The notes under the pieces were generated by a model. It saw only the letters and a program-made list of their open reading frames with translations, was not told where the DNA came from and made no database searches. Source: Actinomadura flavalba DSM 45200 (GTDB lineage Bacteria > Actinomycetota > Actinomycetes > Streptosporangiales > Streptosporangiaceae). Taken from it: a stretch of DNA of 64,000 nucleotides. Numbering within the stretch: the first letter of the stretch is position 1; every line of letters begins with the position of its first letter. Location: NCBI RefSeq assembly GCF_000374305.1, contig NZ_KB894093.1, positions 124,001-188,000 of the forward strand, read 5' to 3'. This document shows positions 7,799-15,857 of this stretch, piece after piece. The translations under genes were made by a program, and so were the position numbers.

Positions 7799-8569
7799 AT
7801 GAAGACCACCCTGCGCCGTATCGCCGGCGGCACGGTCGCGCTCGCCGCCGGCGGCGCGCTGCTCAGCGCCGTCGCCGCCCCCGCCTCGGCCGCGCCGACG
7901 CTGCCCACCTTCAGCTTCGCCGACTGCCCCAAGCTCCCCGCGGGCGCCGACCCGGCGTTCTGGCAGTGCAACGTCGCCTACACCTACGGCGGGACGTTCA
8001 AGCTCGGCAAGATCGAGACCACGATCACCAAGCCGATCATCCTCACCTACGCCAACGGCTTCGACCCGGTGACGCTGGAAGAGGGCGTCGTCTTCGGCAG
8101 CTTCAAGGCGGAGAAGTTCCAGGTCCAGAAGGGCTTGTTCGGCGACCCGTTCCTCACCGCCGTCTACGCGCAGCCCAAGTACGCGGGCGGGCTGGGCTTC
8201 ACCGAGGACTACCGGCTCAAGCTGAACCTCCGGGTGAACGTGCAGAACCCGATCCTGACCGGCAACTGCGACATCGGGTCCAACTCCAACCCGATCCGGC
8301 TCCAGCTCGGCATCGCGCCGACCAACCCGCCGCCCCCGAACACCCCGATCCAGGGCGAGCCGCCCACGCCCGTCCAGGACGAGCCGCCCACGCTGAAGAC
8401 GACCGTCGTGGACAACGCGTTCTCGGTGCCGGGCTCCAACGGCTGCGGCCTGGGCCTCGGCCCGATCAACGCGCTCGTGAACAGCTACGCGGGCATCCCG
8501 TCGGCGGCCGGACGCAACACGGCGATCTTCCGGCAGTACGTCGCGTTCCGCACCTACGACCAGCTCTGA
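7799..8569 (+). CDS. secreted protein, paralogue A of a tandem pair
   Basis: A 256-residue protein with a signal peptide (MKTTLRRIAGGTVALAAGGA..., cut near ASA). The mature chain has a DCPK...WQCNV motif, a GGTFKLGKIE strand followed by ITKPIILTYANGFD, and a proline segment NPPPPNTPI near residue 180. The next gene has the same order of motifs, so they are tandem duplicates. Paired cysteines suggest an extracellular disulfide-stabilised beta protein. It may be a cell-surface or spore-associated protein, but nothing in the sequence proves a function. Confidence 0.75.
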   Translation: MKTTLRRIAGGTVALAAGGALLSAVAAPASAAPTLPTFSFADCPKLPAGADPAFWQCNVAYTYGGTFKLGKIETTITKPIILTYANGFDPVTLEEGVVFGSFKAEKFQVQKGLFGDPFLTAVYAQPKYAGGLGFTEDYRLKLNLRVNVQNPILTGNCDIGSNSNPIRLQLGIAPTNPPPPNTPIQGEPPTPVQDEPPTLKTTVVDNAFSVPGSNGCGLGLGPINALVNSYAGIPSAAGRNTAIFRQYVAFRTYDQL

Positions 8570-8591
8570 CGTCCCAGCGCCCGCACGCACC

Positions 8592-8628
8592 CGCTGCGGC
8601 GGACCGTCCCCGACGGCCCGCCGCAGCG
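8592..8628. terminator. hairpin between the tandem paralogues
   Basis: An 11-bp outer stem (CGCTGCGGCGG with its complement) and a 5-bp inner stem (CCGTC/GACGG) around a CCC loop, interrupted by a single A-C mismatch. It lies between the stop at 8569 and the start at 8671. Confidence 0.6.
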
Positions 8629-8670
8629 TTCGCGGTCCCGGGCTCCCCCCACCGACGACCAGGAGAACCG

Positions 8671-9477
8671 ATGAAGACATCCCTGCGGCGGCTCGCCGCC
8701 CTCGCCCTCGGCACCGCCATGACCGGCACGGCCCTGAGCGCCGTCGCCGCCGCGCCGGCCGTCGCCGCGGAGATCCCGTCCGCGCTCTACGACGACAGCG
8801 ACTGCCCCAAGCGCAGCGAGCTGCCCGCCGACGCGGACCTCGGCGTCTGGCAGTGCAACGTCAGCGTCATCCAGGGCGGCACCCTCAAGATCGGTTCGAT
8901 CGAGCAGAAGATCACCAAGCCGATCAAGCTCACCTGGGCGAACGGCTTCGACCTGGAGACGCTGGAGGACCAGTTCATCTGGGGCCCGATGCGCGCCGAG
9001 GCGATCCAGGTCGACGGCGGGGTGCTCGGCATCCCCGGCAGCGACTTCCTCCCGCTGCTCCAGATCCACGCCAAGCCCGAGCTGGCGGCGGACCCGGCGG
9101 TGTTCCCGGACGACTCCACGGCGCTGCGGCTCAAGCTGAAGCTCAAGGTGCAGAACCCGCTGCTGGGCGACAAGTGCTCGATCGGCTCGGACCAGCAGCC
9201 GCTCACGATCAACCTCACGTACCTGACGACGAACCCGCCGCCGCCCAACAAGCCGATCACCGGCCAGGGCCCGGCGCCGACCGAGGAGGACCCGTCCGTC
9301 CTGCTCTCGACCCCGGTGGACAACGCGTTCGCCGCGCCCAAGTCGAGTGACTGCGGCCCCTGGGGGCTGCTCAACCCGATCGCGGACTTCCGCGCCGGGC
9401 TGCCCGCGAAGGCCGGGACGAACACGGCGGTCTTCCCGACGTACCTCCGCTGGACCTACTACACCGACCTGCCGTAG
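8671..9477 (+). CDS. secreted protein, paralogue B of a tandem pair
   Basis: A 268-residue protein with a signal peptide (MKTSLRRLAALALGTAMTGT...). It shares with its neighbour the WQCNV motif, GGTLKIGSIEQKITKPIKLT, ANGFDLETLE, a central QNPLLGDKCSIGS and the proline run NPPPPNKPI, so they arose by duplication. Sequence divergence is considerable, so the duplication is not recent. An AGGAG site precedes the ATG. As with its partner, no active-site pattern is visible; a structural or binding role on the cell surface is plausible but unproven. Confidence 0.75.
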   Translation: MKTSLRRLAALALGTAMTGTALSAVAAAPAVAAEIPSALYDDSDCPKRSELPADADLGVWQCNVSVIQGGTLKIGSIEQKITKPIKLTWANGFDLETLEDQFIWGPMRAEAIQVDGGVLGIPGSDFLPLLQIHAKPELAADPAVFPDDSTALRLKLKLKVQNPLLGDKCSIGSDQQPLTINLTYLTTNPPPPNKPITGQGPAPTEEDPSVLLSTPVDNAFAAPKSSDCGPWGLLNPIADFRAGLPAKAGTNTAVFPTYLRWTYYTDLP

Positions 9478-9494
9478 CGATCCGGCACGTCCTC

Positions 9495-9527
9495 GACGCC
9501 GCGGCGGGCCGGGCCCGCCGCGGCGTC
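9495..9527. terminator. bidirectional terminator, 14-bp stem
   Basis: GACGCCGCGGCGGG and its perfect complement enclose CCGGG. It lies between convergent genes (stop at 9477 on the plus strand, stop at 9534 on the minus strand) and can serve both. Confidence 0.8.
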
Positions 9528-9533
9528 CCGCGT

Positions 9534-9905
9534 TCAGCGGGCGTCGCGGGCGACCTTGAGCGCGAAGGCGATCATCGGGATCTGGAGCGGCAGGCGGCCG
9601 TAGGCCCCGGCGCGCAGCGGCAGGGGCTTGTGGCGCCAGTCGTAGGCCATCTTCACGTTGCCGGGGAAGACGCCGACCATGAGGGCGGCGGTCGCCAGGC
9701 CGCCGACGCGGCGCGTCCTTGGGTGCGCGACGGCCGCCGCGCAGGCCAGTTCGGCGACGCCGCTCAGGTGCGTCCAGGTGCGGGGCGAGCCGGGCAGGCT
9801 GCGCGGGATGAGCCGATCGAACGGACGCGGGTAGGCGAAGTGCAGGGTGCCCATGGCGGCCATGGCGGTGGCGAGGCCGCGGGCCGCGCGCGAGGAATCG
9901 GTCAT
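9534..9905 (-). CDS. DoxX-like membrane protein
   Basis: A protein of about 123 residues with four hydrophobic helices in the DoxX-like arrangement, including GTLHFAYPRPFDRLIP, an SGVAELACAAAV helix and the NVKMAYDWRHKPLP loop seen in small actinobacterial DoxX relatives. DoxX-like proteins are integral membrane proteins, some linked to thiol or redox homeostasis; the role here is unknown. Two ATG codons (9923 and 9905) are possible and neither has a strong ribosome site; the shorter form begins MTDSSRAARG. It converges on the secreted paralogue across a shared terminator. Confidence 0.65.
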   Translation of the reverse strand: MTDSSRAARGLATAMAAMGTLHFAYPRPFDRLIPRSLPGSPRTWTHLSGVAELACAAAVAHPRTRRVGGLATAALMVGVFPGNVKMAYDWRHKPLPLRAGAYGRLPLQIPMIAFALKVARDAR

Positions 9906-10059
9906 CGTCCGAGTCTGCACCATGCGCGGTGCGGTCCGGGAGCCCGGGGTTCCACCGCTGCGGCATCGTCACGCCCCGTGACCGGCCAAAAGCGCGCAAA
10001 CTTCAGCGCGTCCTGATCACTGAAAGGGAATATCCACCGCAAAGAATGGCGGCCCCGTC

Positions 10060-10088
10060 TGTCACAGAACAGGCACGCGGTGTTAGCT
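10060..10088 (+). promoter_or_regulatory. candidate promoter of the Tse2-like/MACPF operon
   Basis: TGTCAC at 10060-10065 and TTAGCT at 10083-10088 are separated by exactly 17 bases, about 110 bases upstream of the first operon gene. The surrounding 9990-10130 stretch is AT-rich compared with its flanks. Confidence 0.4.
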
Positions 10089-10199
10089 TTCGAACACGCT
10101 CGGCGAACGGAATCCCCCGCCGAAATCACGACCCCCGGCAACCGCATCGCGCGGATTCTCCTTCGCCGCCTCACCCCCCAGTGGGAAGGAAATCGCGGC

Positions 10200-10775
10200 A
10201 TGACCACATCTGCGAAATTGTGGCGCAACGGCAATCGCACCGGGCCCCGCATGGACAACGTCCGTCAGGGCGACCTCACCATCTACTCCGTCGACGGGAT
10301 CGACTACGTCCAGCCCGACACCGGCGGCATCTCCACCTTCGCCGGCAACGCGCCGCCCGACAACCGGCGCAACTGGTGGTCGCTGCCCGCCGGGTCCGTC
10401 ATACCCAACGGGCTCACGGTCCGCAACGACAGCGGGAACCACTACCTGTGGGAACCGACCTGGAACCAGCCGCTCACCAGCTACCAGGCGCGGCTGCGCG
10501 CCGTCGCGCCGTGGGGCGGGCCCACCCTCGACGACCGGGCCGCCGGCGCCGAACCCCGACCGGGAGTCCCCGTGGACGACGCCCTCGCGCGGATCGCGCC
10601 GAAGACGCGCCGCTTCCTGCTCGCCGCCGTGCAGGCGCGCATCGACGCGCTCACCCGCGACCTCGACCGGCCCGGACTCGACGACGACACCGCCTCCGAC
10701 CTCGTCAACGACCTCACCCTCTACCGGATCGTCCGGGACGGTCTGGACACCCCCGCCCAGGAGGCCGGACGATGA
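10200..10775 (+). CDS. Tse2-like ADP-ribosyltransferase-fold toxin domain protein
   Basis: A 191-residue protein. Residues 1-105 carry motifs of the Tse2 ADP-ribosyltransferase toxin family: LWRNGNRTGPRMDNVR, then VQPDTGGISTFAG, then WWSLPAGSVIPNGLTVRND and GNHYLWEP. The PDTGG.S.F / IP.GL.V..D pattern is also present in Pseudomonas Tse2. The rest (about 120-191) is a predicted helical tail. There is no signal peptide. GAAGGAA precedes the ATG. The stop overlaps the MACPF start by ATGA, so the two are coupled. No immunity gene is evident. It is probably an intracellularly acting toxin; the catalytic target is unknown. Confidence 0.6.
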   Translation: MTTSAKLWRNGNRTGPRMDNVRQGDLTIYSVDGIDYVQPDTGGISTFAGNAPPDNRRNWWSLPAGSVIPNGLTVRNDSGNHYLWEPTWNQPLTSYQARLRAVAPWGGPTLDDRAAGAEPRPGVPVDDALARIAPKTRRFLLAAVQARIDALTRDLDRPGLDDDTASDLVNDLTLYRIVRDGLDTPAQEAGR

Positions 10776-12295
10776 CCGCCGTCGACGAGACGACCGAGCC
10801 GATCCTGTCCCAGTCCAACGCCGTCGGGCAAGGCTTCGACATCTACGGAACGGTCGGCCAGGACAGCCTCATCACGCCGCTGTTCGACCTGGCCGCGTCG
10901 GGATACCGGCCCTTCACCTTCCTCGGCAAGGAATGGCGCATTCCCGCCGACGTGCTCGGCACCGAGGACACCCGCACCTATTTCACCGGCACGACCGCCG
11001 AGACCAGGAACGGCGTGCAGGCGTCGCTCGCCGCGCATCTCAACGTCAACGCGTCCTACGGCGCGTTCAGCGGCGAGTTCCAGAGCGACTTCTCCGGCGA
11101 GTACCTGCGGTCGAGCGAGTACACGTTCAGTTACCAGAGCCTGTACGCGCAGGTCGCCCGGCTCCAGCTCGTCCCCGACCCGCAGTACCTGCGCGCCGAG
11201 TTCACCGACCGGCTGCACGAACTGCCGCCGTCGTTCAGCGTCGCCGACCTGCCGACGTTCGAGGACTTCTTCAACAGCTTCGGCGTCTTCTACACCGCCG
11301 AGGTCACGCTCGGAGCCCACCTCGGGTTCTGGATCGCCACCGCCAAGACCGCGTCCCTCACCAGGGCCGAGGTCTCCATGGTGCTGAAGGCCCAGTACGA
11401 CGGGCTGTTCAGCTCCGGGTCCATCTCCTCGTCGGTCAAGGCGAGCACCGCGTGGAAGTCGTACTCGGCGCGGTCGCAGGTCGGCATCCAGGCCGTCGGC
11501 GCCGACCCGGCCAAGGGCGCGGCCGTCGCGGCTCTCGACCCCTGGCGGCCCAGCGCCGACAGCGTCGCCGCCTACCGGGCCTGGATCGGGTCCATCGCCA
11601 CCGACCCCGCCGTCGTCGACTTCCGGCTGCGCGGCGTCTGGGAGCTGTGCGGCCCGCGCCGCAAGGCGGTCCAGGAGGCGTGGACGGCCTACGGCCGGTC
11701 GATGCGGCCGAGCCTGGCCGTGACGACGTCCACCACGCTGCGCCCGCCGCCGCGCCCGACCCCGCCGGCCGTCTCGCTCGGCCGCCTGGTCGAGCCCGCC
11801 GCGCCGCCCGAGTACAACGTCGGCTACCAGGCCATCGTGCTGGACGGCAACCGCGACATCACCCAGCCCGCGGCGGTGCTGTTCGACCGGTACTACTCCA
11901 TCGACAACGGCAACTGGCCCGCGACGTACGAGGCGATGTACGGCGAGATGGCGCGCGACCTCAAGGCGGCGCCGCTCCAGACGTCCGGCAACATCCTCGT
12001 CCTCGCCGGATTCAACCTCAACTGGGACGCCGTCCCGACGCCCGCGTTCCTCCAGGTCATGCGCGCGGCGGGCGCCGGGGACCAGCTCACCCACTGGATC
12101 GACACCGCCGATCCGGGCAGCCGCGTCGGCACGCCCGCCAACATCGTCATGGTCGGCATCCTCGGCCAGGGCATCGGCAGCGCCGTCGAGGCCATGACGT
12201 CGGAGACGTGGAGCGACAAGCCGATCCCGGCGCAGCTCAACGTGCTGCTGTTCCGCAACAGCACCGGCTCCGGCTACACGCTGAGCGAGAACTGA
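10772..12295 (+). CDS. MACPF (perforin-like) pore-forming protein
   Basis: A 507-residue protein. Residues 15-310 look like a membrane-attack-complex/perforin domain: GQGFDIYG at the start, the signature FFNSFGVFYTAEVTLGAHL at 167-185 (compare YGTHY...GG), an AVGADPAKGA segment near 241-250 and the closing FRLRGVWEL near 284-292. A Pro/Thr linker (about 319-333) leads to a separate alpha/beta C-terminal domain (348-507) that weakly resembles ILEI/FAM3-like domains. There is no signal peptide or lipobox. It is coupled by 4-base overlap to the Tse2-like gene, suggesting pore plus effector partners; export route and target cell are unknown. Confidence 0.7.
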   Translation: MTAVDETTEPILSQSNAVGQGFDIYGTVGQDSLITPLFDLAASGYRPFTFLGKEWRIPADVLGTEDTRTYFTGTTAETRNGVQASLAAHLNVNASYGAFSGEFQSDFSGEYLRSSEYTFSYQSLYAQVARLQLVPDPQYLRAEFTDRLHELPPSFSVADLPTFEDFFNSFGVFYTAEVTLGAHLGFWIATAKTASLTRAEVSMVLKAQYDGLFSSGSISSSVKASTAWKSYSARSQVGIQAVGADPAKGAAVAALDPWRPSADSVAAYRAWIGSIATDPAVVDFRLRGVWELCGPRRKAVQEAWTAYGRSMRPSLAVTTSTTLRPPPRPTPPAVSLGRLVEPAAPPEYNVGYQAIVLDGNRDITQPAAVLFDRYYSIDNGNWPATYEAMYGEMARDLKAAPLQTSGNILVLAGFNLNWDAVPTPAFLQVMRAAGAGDQLTHWIDTADPGSRVGTPANIVMVGILGQGIGSAVEAMTSETWSDKPIPAQLNVLLFRNSTGSGYTLSEN

Positions 12296-13479
12296 TGGCC
12301 GCGCCCCGGGTGCTGATGGTCGCGCAGGGCGGGCGGACGGGTTTCGCCCGCGTCGCCGGCACCGTCCTGGCCGCCCTGCACCCGGGGTGCGACCCCGTCC
12401 ACTTCGTGCTCGACGTCCGCGCCCCGGCGGCGGACCGGCCGTGGCCCCGGATCGGGAACACCGTGCCCGGTGATCCGCTGGGGCGGACGCAGCTTCCCGG
12501 GCTGCTCGGCGCACTGCGCCCCGATCTGGTGCTCCTCGTGCACGACCCGTGGCTGTATCCCCGGCTCGCCGGGGTGCTGGCGGGCGTGCGCGCCGTCGTG
12601 TACTGCCCGGTGGACGGGCCGCTGACCCGCCCGGCCGAACTGGCGCCGCTGGCCCGCGCGGCGCGCGTCGTCACGTGCACGCGGTTCGGGCGGGACGAGC
12701 TGGCGCGGGCGCTGCCGGACGCGCCGCCCGCGGCGGTGATCCCGCACAGCGTGGACTCGGCGGCGTTCCACCCCCTCGGGCACGGGGCGGACCCCGAGCG
12801 CACAGAGGTGGGGCCGGATGCTTCGCGTGCGGTGGACGCCACCGTGTTCCGGCGGGCGCGGTCGGGGCCGGACGCGTTCGTGGTGCTCAACGCGCACCGG
12901 CACAGCGTCCGCAAGCGTCTCGACGTGACGATCGAGGGCTTCGCCCGTTTCGCGGACGGCAAGCCGCCCGGCGTCCGGCTGCACCTGCACTCGGGGGTGT
13001 CTCCGCGCACCCTGCCCGACCCGGCGCGCTACCGGGAGCTGCTGCGCGCCGACCGCATCCGGCACACCGCGCCCGGCGCGGACTTCCCCGACCTTCCCGA
13101 CGCCGCCCTGAACCGGCTCTACAACGCCTGCGCCGTGGGCCTCAACACGGCGTCGGCCGAGGGGTTCGGCCTGGTGCCCTTCGAGCACGCCGCGACCGGC
13201 GCGCCCCAGATCGTCCCCGGGCACGCGCCCTGCCGGGAGCTGTGGGAGGACGCCGCCGTCCTGCTTCCCGCCGATGCACCCGCACCCGTCCCGGGCGACC
13301 ACGTGGGCCACCGCCTCGTCACCCCCGGCGCGGTGGCCGCCGCGCTGGAGACCCTGTACACCGACCCGTCCGCCTACGCGGACGCCGCCGCCCGCGCGCA
13401 CCGGCGCGCGACCGGCCCGGCGTTCGGCCGTCCCGCGATCGACGCCGCCTGGCGCGCCGTCGTCGGCGCCGCGCTCTGA
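12295..13479 (+). CDS. GT-B glycosyltransferase (family 4-like)
   Basis: A 394-residue glycosyltransferase. The C-terminal half has the GT4 pattern: LNAHRHSVRKRLD at the start of the second Rossmann domain, then NTASAEGFGLVPFEHAATGAP, which contains the E-x7-E-like nucleotide-sugar site. The N-terminal half begins VLMVAQGGRTGFARVA. Its ATG shares one base with the MACPF stop (TGATG), making it the third gene of the operon. It may glycosylate an operon product or make a surface glycan used as receptor or protection, but neither is shown. Confidence 0.8.
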   Translation: MAAPRVLMVAQGGRTGFARVAGTVLAALHPGCDPVHFVLDVRAPAADRPWPRIGNTVPGDPLGRTQLPGLLGALRPDLVLLVHDPWLYPRLAGVLAGVRAVVYCPVDGPLTRPAELAPLARAARVVTCTRFGRDELARALPDAPPAAVIPHSVDSAAFHPLGHGADPERTEVGPDASRAVDATVFRRARSGPDAFVVLNAHRHSVRKRLDVTIEGFARFADGKPPGVRLHLHSGVSPRTLPDPARYRELLRADRIRHTAPGADFPDLPDAALNRLYNACAVGLNTASAEGFGLVPFEHAATGAPQIVPGHAPCRELWEDAAVLLPADAPAPVPGDHVGHRLVTPGAVAAALETLYTDPSAYADAAARAHRRATGPAFGRPAIDAAWRAVVGAAL

Positions 13480-13518
13480 CGCCCGGCCGTGCGTTTCGTG
13501 CGCCGACGAGCGGGCGTC
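13478..13518 (+). terminator. possible terminator of the MACPF operon
   Basis: GACGCCCG, overlapping the stop codon of the glycosyltransferase, pairs with CGGGCGTC at 13511-13518 around a 25-base loop. The 8-bp stem is weaker than the other hairpins in the window. Confidence 0.35.
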
Positions 13519-13537
13519 CGGGTGTCAGGCTGGGCGG

Positions 13538-15094
13538 GTGCAGGTGCGTCGAGTGGGGCCGTTCGCGGGTGTGACGGTGGTCGTGGCCGGGCTCGCGGCG
13601 GGCGGGGCGGTGCCGCCGTGGCCGGGCGTCGTGCATCTCGTCGGGCTTCCGCCGCTCGACCTGTTCGCGGACGCGCGGGTGCTGCTGGTCCTGGCGCCGT
13701 CGTGGCCGTGGTTCGCGGTGGGCCTCGCCGGGGTCGTCGCCGTGCGGGTCATGGTGCTGGCGATGCTGCTCGGCGGGCTGCACCGGTGGCGGCGGGCCGC
13801 CCTGTGCTACGGCCTCGCACTGCCGCCCCTCCTCCTGGCCGCGCAGCTCGACTACATGGCGTACGCGCTGCGCTACTCACGCCTGTTCTGGCCCGCGGCG
13901 GCCCTCGCGATCGCCGTGGTGCTGACCCTCGCGCCTTCGCCGTGGCGCACTGGAGGCGGTGGCCGCGTCTCGGAACGGCCGGAGGTACAGGCCCGCGTGG
14001 AGCGGCGGGCGTCGTCGGTGCCGGGGCGCTTCGCGGTGCTGGTGCCTTACGCGGTCGTCGTCACGGTGCTCGGGGTGGCGGCGGGGCGGGGCGGGTGGGT
14101 CGCGGTGGCGCTCGTGCCGGTCTCGGCCGTGGCGACCCTCGTCGCCGGTGCCGCGCTGGCGCGGCCCGCGCGGCCCGCTCGACGGTGGACGGTGGTGCCG
14201 CTGGCCGTCCTGACGGGCGCCGCGGGGGTCGCCTTCGTGGTGACGCGGGGCGGGCCGGACGCCCCGTATCCGCCGGTTCGCGCGGGGTCGCTGGTGCTGA
14301 TGTCGGGGATCAACTCGGCGTCGGGCAAGGGGGCCGTCTTCCGGACGGACGTCCGGCGGCTCGGGTTCACCTGCGCGCAGACGTACTACGTCTCGTACGC
14401 GGGGCCGGGCGGCGGGGCCGCGCGGGGCGAGGCGGCCTGCCCGATCCGGGGCGGGGCGCCGTACGGGCCGTCCAGCACGCGGCGGCCGGTGCGGGAGCAG
14501 GTGGACGCGTTCGCGGCGCAGGTCCGGGGGCTGCCGGAGCCGGTGACGGTCGTGGCGCTGTCGCAGGGGGCGTGGGTCGCGTGGGAGGCGGTGGCGTCGG
14601 GCCGGGCGCCGGGGGTGCGGACGTTGGTGCTCGCCGGGCCGTTCGGGGGCCGGTCGCTCGGCTACCGGGCGCCGGGCGACGACGGTCCGGGGCGCGTCGC
14701 CGGGGACCTGCTGCGCGCGCTCGCCGCGCTCGCCGGGCGGGCCGGTTTCGCGTTCGCGCCCGACTCCCCCGGTGCCCGGGAACTGCTCGGCACCGCCGGG
14801 GCGGGCGGCGCGATCCTGGCCCGTCCGGTGCCGGACGGCGTCCGCACGATGGCCGTGACGTCCACGACGGACCTCCCGCTGACCCCGTCCGCGTGGCGGC
14901 TGAACGTGGACCGCAACGCCTGCCCGGTCCGCGCGAACCACTCCGCGCTGCCCACGGCGCCGGGCTTCGCGCGCCAGGTCGGCCGCTTCCTGGACGGCGC
15001 CGGGGCGCCGCGCTGCCCGCGCTGGCGCGCCTGGGGCGCGCCCATGATCGAGCCGTTCGGCGTGCCGATCGTGGACGCGGTGACCTACCGGTGA
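13538..15094 (+). CDS. membrane-anchored alpha/beta hydrolase-like protein
   Basis: A protein of about 518 residues. The first ~250 residues hold seven or so hydrophobic helices, broken by an Arg-rich loop (about 135-160). The C-terminal half looks like an extracytoplasmic alpha/beta hydrolase: VVALSQGAWVAWEA gives an ASQGA-type nucleophile elbow, and NHSALPTAPGF near the end offers a catalytic His. Cysteines at FTCAQ, EAACPI, NACPV and RCPR could form disulfides. The start is a GTG at 13538, with another GTG two codons later. It is not clearly part of the MACPF operon, but follows it by 58 bases. The substrate is unknown. Confidence 0.6.
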   Translation: MQVRRVGPFAGVTVVVAGLAAGGAVPPWPGVVHLVGLPPLDLFADARVLLVLAPSWPWFAVGLAGVVAVRVMVLAMLLGGLHRWRRAALCYGLALPPLLLAAQLDYMAYALRYSRLFWPAAALAIAVVLTLAPSPWRTGGGGRVSERPEVQARVERRASSVPGRFAVLVPYAVVVTVLGVAAGRGGWVAVALVPVSAVATLVAGAALARPARPARRWTVVPLAVLTGAAGVAFVVTRGGPDAPYPPVRAGSLVLMSGINSASGKGAVFRTDVRRLGFTCAQTYYVSYAGPGGGAARGEAACPIRGGAPYGPSSTRRPVREQVDAFAAQVRGLPEPVTVVALSQGAWVAWEAVASGRAPGVRTLVLAGPFGGRSLGYRAPGDDGPGRVAGDLLRALAALAGRAGFAFAPDSPGARELLGTAGAGGAILARPVPDGVRTMAVTSTTDLPLTPSAWRLNVDRNACPVRANHSALPTAPGFARQVGRFLDGAGAPRCPRWRAWGAPMIEPFGVPIVDAVTYR

Positions 15095-15146
15095 CCGCGT
15101 AACGCACGTCACCGGACAAACTGACCAAAGGTCACAACTTCCGCGC

Positions 15147-15174
15147 TAGCTTTTGTACTGACCGGTCAGTACAA
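15147..15174 (+). promoter_or_regulatory. promoter with 22-bp palindromic TetR operator
   Basis: TTGTACTGACC and its exact complement make a 22-bp perfect palindrome at 15153-15174. A -10-like TAGCTT (15147-15152) abuts it, so a bound repressor would cover the transcription start. It ends 14 bases before the ABC gene start. The TetR gene at 17907, third in the operon, is the natural candidate for binding. A smaller palindrome, TGACC-AAA-GGTCA, is at 15122-15134. Confidence 0.7.
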
Positions 15175-15188
15175 GCGGAGGAGCCGGG

Positions 15189-15857
15189 GTGGGATCGGAG
15201 TCGGACTCCCGCGCGGTGGCCGTGGAGACCGCGGAACTCGAACTGCGCGGCGCACGCGGGTTCGCCTACCGGGGCGTGAGCCTCGACGTGCCCGCCGGGG
15301 GGTTCACCGCGCTCGCGGGAATCGCCGGGACGGGCCGCACCGCCCTGCTGCTCACGCTCGGCGGCCGGATGCGGTCGTCGGGGGGTTCGGCCGTCGTCGG
15401 GGGGCGGCGGCTGCCCGGCGACCTGCGCGGTGTCCAGCGGGTGTCGGCGCTCGGCGTCGTGTCCGGCGTGACCGACCTGGAGCCGTCGCTGACCGTCCGC
15501 GAGCACGTCAGCGAGGCGCTCGACCTGCACGAGGGGCTGTTCGGCCGGTGGCGGCACCGCCGCGACCGCGTCCGCGCCGCGCTCGACCGCGTCGGCCTGG
15601 ACGTCCCGCCGAAGACCCGCGCCCAGGACCTCGCGCCCGACGAGGTGCAGCTTCTCGGCGCCGCGCTCGGCCTGGTCGGCGCCCCCGGCCTGCTGCTGCT
15701 CGACGACGTGGACGAGGGCCTGCCCCGCGACCGGCAGCGCGCGCTCTGGGAGCGGCTGGGCGCGCTGGCGGGCGACGTCACGATCATCGTGACCTGTCAC
15801 GATCCCGTCCCCGCCGAGGGGATCGCCCGGATCGTCCACCTCTCGGAGACGGCATGA
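15189..15857 (+). CDS. degenerate ABC ATPase paired with YhgE/Pip protein
   Basis: A 222-residue ABC-type nucleotide-binding domain with unusual motifs. The Walker A is GIAGTGRT (44-51), with Arg in place of the essential Lys. The signature LSGGQ is replaced by LAPDE (148-152). Walker B ends LDDVDEG, with Asp instead of the catalytic Glu. A His (TCHDP, near 207) sits at the switch position. It may bind nucleotide poorly or hydrolyse slowly. The GTG start follows a GGAGGAG site. It overlaps the membrane protein gene by ATGA and probably acts with it. Confidence 0.75.
   Translation: MGSESDSRAVAVETAELELRGARGFAYRGVSLDVPAGGFTALAGIAGTGRTALLLTLGGRMRSSGGSAVVGGRRLPGDLRGVQRVSALGVVSGVTDLEPSLTVREHVSEALDLHEGLFGRWRHRRDRVRAALDRVGLDVPPKTRAQDLAPDEVQLLGAALGLVGAPGLLLLDDVDEGLPRDRQRALWERLGALAGDVTIIVTCHDPVPAEGIARIVHLSETA

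Noticed and set aside
10200..13479. Interpretation of the Tse2-like gene as a type VI secretion effector
   Set aside because: No VgrG, PAAR, Hcp or sheath genes are in the window, and the partner is a MACPF protein rather than a T6SS component.
13489..15102. Second plus-strand frame (537 codons) within the hydrolase gene
   Set aside because: Arg/Gly-rich shadow frame. The frame starting at 13538 encodes coherent membrane helices and an alpha/beta hydrolase domain.
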